Shown here in pieces: positions 33,479 through 37,862 of a stretch of DNA of 37,862 nt. The translations under genes were made by a program, and so were the position numbers. The DNA comes from an uncultured Mycoplasmatota bacterium (lineage in GTDB: Bacteria; Bacillota_I; Bacilli_A; RF39; UBA660). The stretch is from contig UQXO01000012.1 of NCBI GenBank assembly GCA_900545005.1, forward strand, positions 1 to 37,862, written 5' to 3'. The stretch's first letter is position 1. Each line of letters starts with the position of its first letter. The notes beneath the pieces were generated by a model, which was given only the letters and a program-made list of their open reading frames with translations, did not search any database and was not told the DNA's origin.

Positions 33479-33652
33479 GACTTTTTTAATCGATGTACCA
33501 AAAAGATAATTTAAAAGAACATTTATTTCTAAATGTTAAGTTTAACTAGGAAACTTAAAAGTTTAGAATTAAAATAACTTCTAAAGATTAAAATTAGTCA
33601 TTTGCAATAAAGACCTAATCTTGGTAATCTACCCCAAGAAAGGAGGTAATAA
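33479..33652. other. AT-rich spacer before ssb
   Basis: No gene seen. The ssb ribosome-binding site AAAGGAGG (33639-33647 region) is at its right end. No consensus promoter could be assigned with confidence. Confidence 0.3.
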
Positions 33653-34012
33653 ATGATAAATCAAGTAGTTTTAGTCGGTAGACTTACAAAAGACTTAGAA
33701 GTCATAGAGACTGATTCCATCAAAAAAAGAGCCTTGGTAACCTTGGCTGTCCCTCGGAAATTTAAGAACGTTGATGGCATTTATGAAACCGATTTTATTC
33801 GGGTGGTTTTATGGAATAATGCTGCCTTGAATGCTAAAGAATATTGTAAGTCTGGCGATTTACTCGGTATTAAAGGGCGAATTCAAGTTAGCACTTATAA
33901 AGATAGCGAAAACAATACTCGTTATAGTACTGAAGTAATTGCTGAATCCATAACCTTTTTATCATCTAAGCGCACCGAAGAAACTATTTTAGATGATGAA
34001 GAGAGTAATTAG
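33653..34012 (+). CDS. ssb: Short single-stranded DNA-binding protein
   Basis: A 119-residue OB-fold SSB: NQVVLVGRLTKDLEV, LAVPRKFKN, DFIRVVLWNNAA and LLGIKGRIQVSTY follow the family order. It lacks the long linker and the DDDIPF-type tail of replicative SSB and ends in LDDEESN. That form fits the short SsbB type, used in competence or as a second SSB. It is not flanked by rpsF and rpsR, which usually accompany the main ssb. It has a very strong ribosome-binding site, AAAGGAGG. Confidence 0.9.
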   Translation: MINQVVLVGRLTKDLEVIETDSIKKRALVTLAVPRKFKNVDGIYETDFIRVVLWNNAALNAKEYCKSGDLLGIKGRIQVSTYKDSENNTRYSTEVIAESITFLSSKRTEETILDDEESN

Positions 34013-34153
34013 GGGATCTTAATTGATACTAGCCTCCATTTCTAAGAAGAATTCATACTAAAAGCCAAAATTTACCCTTACTTTTATGGCTAGTGAAACT
34101 TTAAAGAAGTACAATGATTATCCAACCTCTGGGTGATTGTTGTGCTTTTTTTC
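34013..34153 (+). ncRNA. Candidate structured RNA / attenuator after ssb
   Basis: ACTAGCC (34028-34034) and GGCTAGT (34088-34094) pair perfectly. The same GGCT can instead pair with AGCC at 34063-34066, so two exclusive folds exist. A long terminator follows. No coding frame is visible. It could be the 3' end of ssb mRNA, an independent small RNA, or a control element reading through to the HD-Nudix operon. Confidence 0.35.
34107..34153 (+). terminator. Long 17-base-pair terminator
   Basis: 34107-34123 pairs along all 17 positions with 34131-34147 (five of them G-T wobbles), loop aacctct, followed by seven Ts. It is the longest stem in the window. Confidence 0.8.
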
Positions 34154-34175
34154 GCTTAAAAACTCCATTCTTAAA

Positions 34176-34204
34176 TTTACAAGCCATAAGATAAATGGTA
34201 AAAT
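34176..34204 (+). promoter_or_regulatory. Promoter of the HD-Nudix operon
   Basis: TTTACA (34176-34181), 17 bases, then TAAAAT (34199-34204) with TGG directly before it. A strong, extended -10 type promoter. Confidence 0.7.
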
Positions 34205-34230
34205 CTTATTAATAAATTTAAGGAGGATAT

Positions 34231-35085
34231 ATGGATAACGATAGAATTCTACATAGTCTAGGGGTTGCTAATAAAATGGTAGAGATAGGTACTAAAAAAG
34301 GATTAAGTCCCAAAGACTTAGAAGATTTATTTACTCTAGGAATTAATCATGATATTGGTTATAAATTTGGGGAGGGTTCTAACCATCAAATAAAAGGAGG
34401 CTTAATTCTTAAAAGAAATGGTTATAAGTATTGGCAAGAAGTCTATTATCACGGTCTTATTCAAAATGAATATTCATCATTCTTTTTAGATATTTTAAAT
34501 CAAGCCGATATGCAAATTGATAAGTATGGTCAAGATATTGGTTATAATGGTCGTTTAGAAGATATTAAGTCTCGTTATGGTGAAAACTCTAAAGTCTATA
34601 AAACTTGTGTTGAGTTAGTAAATTTTATTAAGAAAAATGATACAGAAGATAAAGTACTAGAAGAAAGGAAGTATCCTAGAAAACATGCCATAATAGTTAT
34701 TAAAAATAAAGAAGGAAAATACTTACAATACTATGAACCTAACTGGCAGAGTTATCTTTTTCCAAATTGTAAAGTTACAAGCAAGTTAGATATATCTAAA
34801 GTAAGAGAGACAGTTAATAATGTTCTTGGAGTAGAGCCCCAAGAGATTAGTTATAAGTTTAATAAAATTCATAAGAAGTATTCAGTTAAAGATAGAATCA
34901 ATAAAGAATATCAACATTTCTTCTATGAAGTGACTTTAAAAGAAAATTCTGTTATTCAGGATGATACTTTTACGATTAATAATATTAACTTTAAGTGGTT
35001 TAGTCTAAAAGAGTTAGAAAGTGATGAAAGAATTCAAGAAGTCAACGGTGATATCGTTAAGTTTATTAAAGAAAATAATCTTTAA
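34231..35085 (+). CDS. HD hydrolase fused to a degenerate Nudix domain
   Basis: The 284-residue protein has two parts. Residues 1-135 are an HD domain with H8, the H40-D41 pair in INHDIGYKFG and H52, as in small metal-dependent phosphohydrolases. Residues about 148-284 follow the Nudix fold (KHAIIVIKNKEGKYLQ, then FKWFSLKEL at the end). However, the Nudix box is broken: the place of REx2EExG reads RETVNNVLG, so both key Glu are Asn. It probably binds rather than hydrolyses a nucleotide. First gene of an accessory operon, AAGGAGG ribosome-binding site. Substrate unknown. Confidence 0.7.
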   Translation: MDNDRILHSLGVANKMVEIGTKKGLSPKDLEDLFTLGINHDIGYKFGEGSNHQIKGGLILKRNGYKYWQEVYYHGLIQNEYSSFFLDILNQADMQIDKYGQDIGYNGRLEDIKSRYGENSKVYKTCVELVNFIKKNDTEDKVLEERKYPRKHAIIVIKNKEGKYLQYYEPNWQSYLFPNCKVTSKLDISKVRETVNNVLGVEPQEISYKFNKIHKKYSVKDRINKEYQHFFYEVTLKENSVIQDDTFTINNINFKWFSLKELESDERIQEVNGDIVKFIKENNL

Positions 35086-35232
35086 GACAAAGATATTAAA
35101 GAAATATTGGAGCTTAATAAGAAGTTAAAAGAAGAATGTATTAATAGTAAAATTAAACTAATTGATACTAGTTATGGTAAAAATAGAGATGAGATTATAA
35201 AAAATTTAAGTCAAGAAATTGGTCAAATTTAA
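35086..35232 (+). pseudogene. C-terminal remnant of a P-loop kinase-like protein
   Basis: Directly after the TAA of the HD-Nudix gene, in the same frame, 48 codons stay open. They read KEILELNKKLKEEC, then IKLIDTSYGKNRDEIIKNL, the pattern of the C-terminal helix, strand and final helix of nucleotide-kinase or AAA-type P-loop proteins. There is no start codon with a ribosome-binding site and no P-loop. It is either the end of a lost gene or the last part of a once longer fusion cut by the stop. Confidence 0.55.
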
Positions 35233-35278
35233 AATTTATAACTATTTTACTAGATAGACGATAATTGGAGTGATTAAA

Positions 35279-35800
35279 ATGCTAAAAGAAAATGAGGTAA
35301 AAAGAATAATTTTGGGAACTGGATCTTATGATACCGTAAAATTTGGTAATACCGTGTCCATAACCGGTGATGGTGGTAACGCTTGGAATTATTTTGGCCC
35401 GGCTTATAAAAAGTTGGCGCCTCGTCTTATGACTTATCTTCTATATGCTGATGCCTTAAAAGATTTAGAAAAAATAAAAGATAGTATACCTATAGAAGAA
35501 TATACCAAGAAAAAAAGAAAGATTGAATTTACTTATATTAAAAGTTATTATGAAACCAGACTAAAAAATTTAGAGATGGAAGATTTTTTGAAAACTTTAG
35601 AAGCCAAGTTTGGAACTAATATTATCTTCTTGTGTCATGAGCCAGTTAATGAATTTTGCCATCGCCGAGTTTTAGCCGATTATATCGAACTGCAAACGGG
35701 AGTTTATATTCCAGAAGTAAAAATTATGAGTAATGATGAATTTACATTAAAGCAGCCTCTTAATTATAAACAGGAATTAAAAAGAGTAATGAAACTTTAA
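35279..35800 (+). CDS. DUF488-family protein
   Basis: A 173-residue protein. IIFLCHEPVNEFCHRRVLADYI (split here: C119, then C127-H128-R129-R130) carries the Cys and CHR signature of DUF488. That family has a proposed but unproven phosphatase-like or nucleic-acid-related role. ATG 35279 fits GGAG at 35265-35268; GTG 35270 is too close. It is the second intact gene of the operon. Confidence 0.75.
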   Translation: MLKENEVKRIILGTGSYDTVKFGNTVSITGDGGNAWNYFGPAYKKLAPRLMTYLLYADALKDLEKIKDSIPIEEYTKKKRKIEFTYIKSYYETRLKNLEMEDFLKTLEAKFGTNIIFLCHEPVNEFCHRRVLADYIELQTGVYIPEVKIMSNDEFTLKQPLNYKQELKRVMKL

Positions 35801-35814
35801 GAAAAGGAGAACTT

Positions 35815-36294
35815 ATGAATTTGTTAATAGTAATTGACTTACAAGAAGCTTTTATAAATGAAAATACTAAAGAAGCAATTTCTAAAATAGAAAAATTAAT
35901 CGAAACTAATTCTTATGATAACATTATATTTACTAAGTTTATAAACTCTCTAAATAATCCAGTTTATACTAGTATTAAATGGGATAAGTGTATGTCTTTA
36001 GAAAGTCAAAGGATACTTATAGATACTAAAGAATATCCCGTTTTTTCTAAAGAAACTTATTCTATTCTTAATTCTTATCTAAAAGATTACCTAGTTAAAA
36101 ATGATATTAAAAAAATCTACTTATGTGGTATTGATATTGAATGCTGTGTTCTCGTAAGTGCTTTTAATCTCTTTGAAAATAATTATGATGTTTATGTTTT
36201 AAAAGATTATTGTTTCTCGATGAATGGTAAAGAAACATATGAAAATGCTATTGGTATCTTGAAAAGAAATATTGGAAAGGACAGAGTAATATGA
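35815..36294 (+). CDS. Isochorismatase-like cysteine hydrolase
   Basis: A 159-residue member of the nicotinamidase / isochorismatase fold. The catalytic triad is present: D8 in VIDLQEAF, K79 in FSKETYS and C111 in GIDIECCV. Family members cleave amides such as nicotinamide, ureidoacrylate or isochorismate. The substrate here is open. It overlaps the P-loop kinase gene by four bases (ATGA). Ribosome-binding site AAAGGAGA. Confidence 0.85.
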   Translation: MNLLIVIDLQEAFINENTKEAISKIEKLIETNSYDNIIFTKFINSLNNPVYTSIKWDKCMSLESQRILIDTKEYPVFSKETYSILNSYLKDYLVKNDIKKIYLCGIDIECCVLVSAFNLFENNYDVYVLKDYCFSMNGKETYENAIGILKRNIGKDRVI

Positions 36295-36959
36295 CTTTAG
36301 AAGAGTTAACAACCTATCTATTAAGAATATGTAAAGAAAATAACTATCGAAAAATATACATCTGTGGGAATGGTAGTAGTGGGAAGACAACTTTAAGCAA
36401 ATCTCTTTATAATAAGGCTTCTACTATCGGAATATGTAACTTAATATCTTTAGATGACTACTTAGTAGATATTACTCTTCGTAAAAATTCTCTTTATACT
36501 TGGTATGAGAATGATAAGAAATATCAAGGAAGATATACTTCTTCTTGTAAAGAATCATATGACTTAAAAAGTGTTTATGCTCTTTTATATAACCTTGATA
36601 ATGGTCTAGATACATATTATTTTCCTTTAAGATATCAAGAAAAACATAATATTAGAAGATTATATGCTAACTATACTTTAACTATTTTAGAAGGAGTAGG
36701 GACAGTCTTTTTAGATAAAGATGCTAATGAGTCCTTAACCATTCTTCTAGGATGTTCTAAAGAATTAGAAATAAAAAGAAGGAGTAAAAGAACTAAAGAA
36801 CTTAAAAGAGATATTTCTGAGAACTTTGATGAAGTAAGAGCTAATGAGTATCGTGTGAATGTTTTAAGTCAAAAAGATACATTTGATTTAGTTATTACCA
36901 GTGATGAAGACTATAAGTACCATTTAGTTGGGGGAAATTTAGTTAAAAATAATTCTTAA
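36291..36959 (+). CDS. P-loop kinase, uridine kinase-like
   Basis: A 222-residue P-loop NTPase. Walker A is CGNGSSGKTT (25-34), LISLDDYL resembles the DDY substrate motif of uridine and related kinases, and LTILEGVGTVFL fits Walker B. RSKRTKELKRD looks like the Arg-rich lid. It likely phosphorylates a nucleoside or sugar. It belongs to the same operon and is coupled to the cysteine hydrolase by ATGA. Confidence 0.8.
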   Translation: MTLEELTTYLLRICKENNYRKIYICGNGSSGKTTLSKSLYNKASTIGICNLISLDDYLVDITLRKNSLYTWYENDKKYQGRYTSSCKESYDLKSVYALLYNLDNGLDTYYFPLRYQEKHNIRRLYANYTLTILEGVGTVFLDKDANESLTILLGCSKELEIKRRSKRTKELKRDISENFDEVRANEYRVNVLSQKDTFDLVITSDEDYKYHLVGGNLVKNNS

Positions 36960-36968
36960 GGAGCAAAA

Positions 36969-37619
36969 ATGACATTAAAAGATTTAAATAAAGAATATGA
37001 TAAATTACAGAAAATTTATGGAGCCGAAGAACTAGACTCTATCTATAACGGGGGTTGTACGAATAATCCTGATATCTGCTTTGTCTTTATGAATCCAACA
37101 GGCAAGAATATCGCAAGTTTGAAGACTTGGCAAGGTCCTAAATACCCTTGGCTTGGTACGAAAAATATTTGGAAACTTTTCTATCAAGTAGACTTGTTAA
37201 AGGAAGATACTTTTAAGAAAATTTTAAATATGAAACCCAAAGACTGGGATTATACCTTTTCTTATCAGTTATACGAAGAATTAGAGAGTAAGAAGATTTT
37301 TATTACTAACTTAGGTAAATGTACCCAATTAGATGCTAGACCTTTAAAAGATGAAGTCTTAAATAAATATTTAGATTTACTTTATGAAGAAATAAAACTA
37401 GTTAATCCGAAAGTTATTATTACTTTTGGTAATCAAGTGAGTTCACTTATCTTAAAGAAAAAGATATCGGTTTCTGAGACTAGAAAAAAGTATTATGAAT
37501 TAACTATTTCTGAAAAAACTTATCATGTTTATCCCGTATATTATCCTGTTGGTAATGGCATATTTAATATAGATAAAGCTATCCAAGATATTAAATGGAT
37601 TAAAGACTATGAACTTTAG
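36969..37619 (+). CDS. Uracil-DNA glycosylase-fold protein
   Basis: A 216-residue protein. FVFMNPTGKN (39-47) occupies the place of the family's catalytic-water loop, ITNLGKC (112-118) follows, then VNPKVIITFGNQVSSLIL and PVYYPVGNG in place of the LPxxHPS loop. The HPS His is replaced (YYPVGNG), and only three widely placed Cys occur, so an iron-sulfur family 4 enzyme is unlikely. It may act on a modified base or on free nucleotides rather than uracil in DNA. It starts ten bases after the kinase, behind AAGGAG. Confidence 0.75.
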   Translation: MTLKDLNKEYDKLQKIYGAEELDSIYNGGCTNNPDICFVFMNPTGKNIASLKTWQGPKYPWLGTKNIWKLFYQVDLLKEDTFKKILNMKPKDWDYTFSYQLYEELESKKIFITNLGKCTQLDARPLKDEVLNKYLDLLYEEIKLVNPKVIITFGNQVSSLILKKKISVSETRKKYYELTISEKTYHVYPVYYPVGNGIFNIDKAIQDIKWIKDYEL

Positions 37620-37700
37620 ATATCATAAAATTTTGAAAGATAACTATTAAGACATTATCATAAGTTAAACATACAGATATTAAATCTGCCGATGGAAAAA
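37620..37700. other. Short spacer with a weak hairpin
   Basis: CAGAT and ATCTG (37671-37685 region) pair around attaa but no T-run follows. No clear terminator for the preceding operon is seen here. Confidence 0.25.
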
Positions 37701-37729
37701 TTGACAAAAACCTCAAAAAATAATATAAT
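37701..37729 (+). promoter_or_regulatory. Consensus sigma-A promoter
   Basis: TTGACA (37701-37706), exactly 17 bases, TATAAT (37724-37729). Both hexamers match the consensus fully, the strongest promoter in the window. A leader of about 50 bases leads to the last gene. Confidence 0.9.
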
Positions 37730-37784
37730 TACGTGGTCTATATATATTCTTAAACAAAAAATCTGAAGATAGGAGGTTGATAAA

Positions 37785-37862
37785 GTGCTAAAAAATGCTA
37801 TAGCATATATTTTAAGAAAAAGAAATAGAACAATTATAGTATTTATTATTTTAACAGTAGTT
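37785..37862 (+). CDS. Start of a probable ABC-transporter permease (partial)
   Basis: Twenty-six codons before the window ends, from GTG 37785 behind AGGAGG. MLKNAIAYILRKRNRTIIVF followed by a hydrophobic helix matches the N-terminal pattern of FtsX/MacB-type ABC permeases of Firmicutes. The rest is outside the window, so the assignment is tentative. The consensus promoter implies strong or tightly repressed expression. Confidence 0.6.
   Translation, partial: MLKNAIAYILRKRNRTIIVFIILTVV

Noticed and set aside
34013..34153. T-box or known riboswitch class
   Set aside because: The T-box core and the conserved motifs of the riboswitches I know (preQ1, SAM, purine, TPP) are absent.
1..37862. 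Mycoplasma genetic code
   Set aside because: TGA ends several coupled genes (ATGA overlaps) and never appears inside conserved motifs; Trp is TGG.
1..37862. CRISPR array, insertion sequence or prophage
   Set aside because: No regularly spaced repeats, no transposase, integrase or phage structural gene, and no terminal inverted repeats were seen.

Overview
The window looks like chromosomal DNA of an AT-rich, low-GC Bacilli-type bacterium with a small, tightly packed genome. It carries EzrA (a Firmicutes divisome protein), AddAB, FtsY with YlxM, SpoVS, cell-wall genes (a MurF-type ligase, D-Ala-D-Ala ligase, a PAP2 phosphatase) and a prepilin. TGA is a normal stop and Trp is TGG, so the mycoplasma code is not used. 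The mix of a cell wall, Bacilli division proteins and strong compaction would fit an uncultivated gut lineage such as RF39-type Bacilli. That placement is inference.

Layout. 1-2.9 kb: upstream terminator, HAD phosphatase, six-helix membrane protein, RNA methyltransferase-like gene, small anchored protein. 3-5.3 kb: thiI and two unknown genes. 5.3-7.5 kb: ackA and an nrnA-like DHH gene, a tight pair. 7.5-10.9 kb: anchored surface protein and ezrA. 10.9-12.8 kb: gene-poor region with a decayed uracil-DNA-glycosylase-like gene, tRNA-His and two small unknown genes. 12.8-18.3 kb: addB-like and addA. 18.3-19.7 kb: pyk on the minus strand. 20-24 kb: alpha/beta hydrolase, membrane-anchored MurF-type ligase, D-Ala-D-Ala ligase, prepilin. 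24-27 kb: ftsY, fhs, ylxM. 27-31 kb: PAP2 phosphatase (minus), SDR, PLP lyase, membrane proteins, Bax-inhibitor-1 protein. 30.9-32 kb: spoVS and a tail-anchored unknown protein (minus). 32-34 kb: sufB and a short SSB. 34.2-37.6 kb: an accessory-looking operon with HD plus degenerate Nudix, a kinase remnant, DUF488, cysteine hydrolase, P-loop kinase and UDG-fold protein. 37.8 kb: start of a probable ABC-permease gene behind a consensus promoter.

Most genes have simple sigma-A promoters, Shine-Dalgarno sites and short intrinsic terminators, several of which contain the stop codon of the gene they end. The signals that ordinary gene calling misses are a three-copy intergenic element of about 43-61 bp, two gene remnants (11057-11400 minus; 35086-35232 plus), a possibly leaderless sufB mRNA, a candidate structured RNA after ssb, and the 34-37.6 kb operon. 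No insertion sequence, CRISPR array, rRNA or replication origin was seen.
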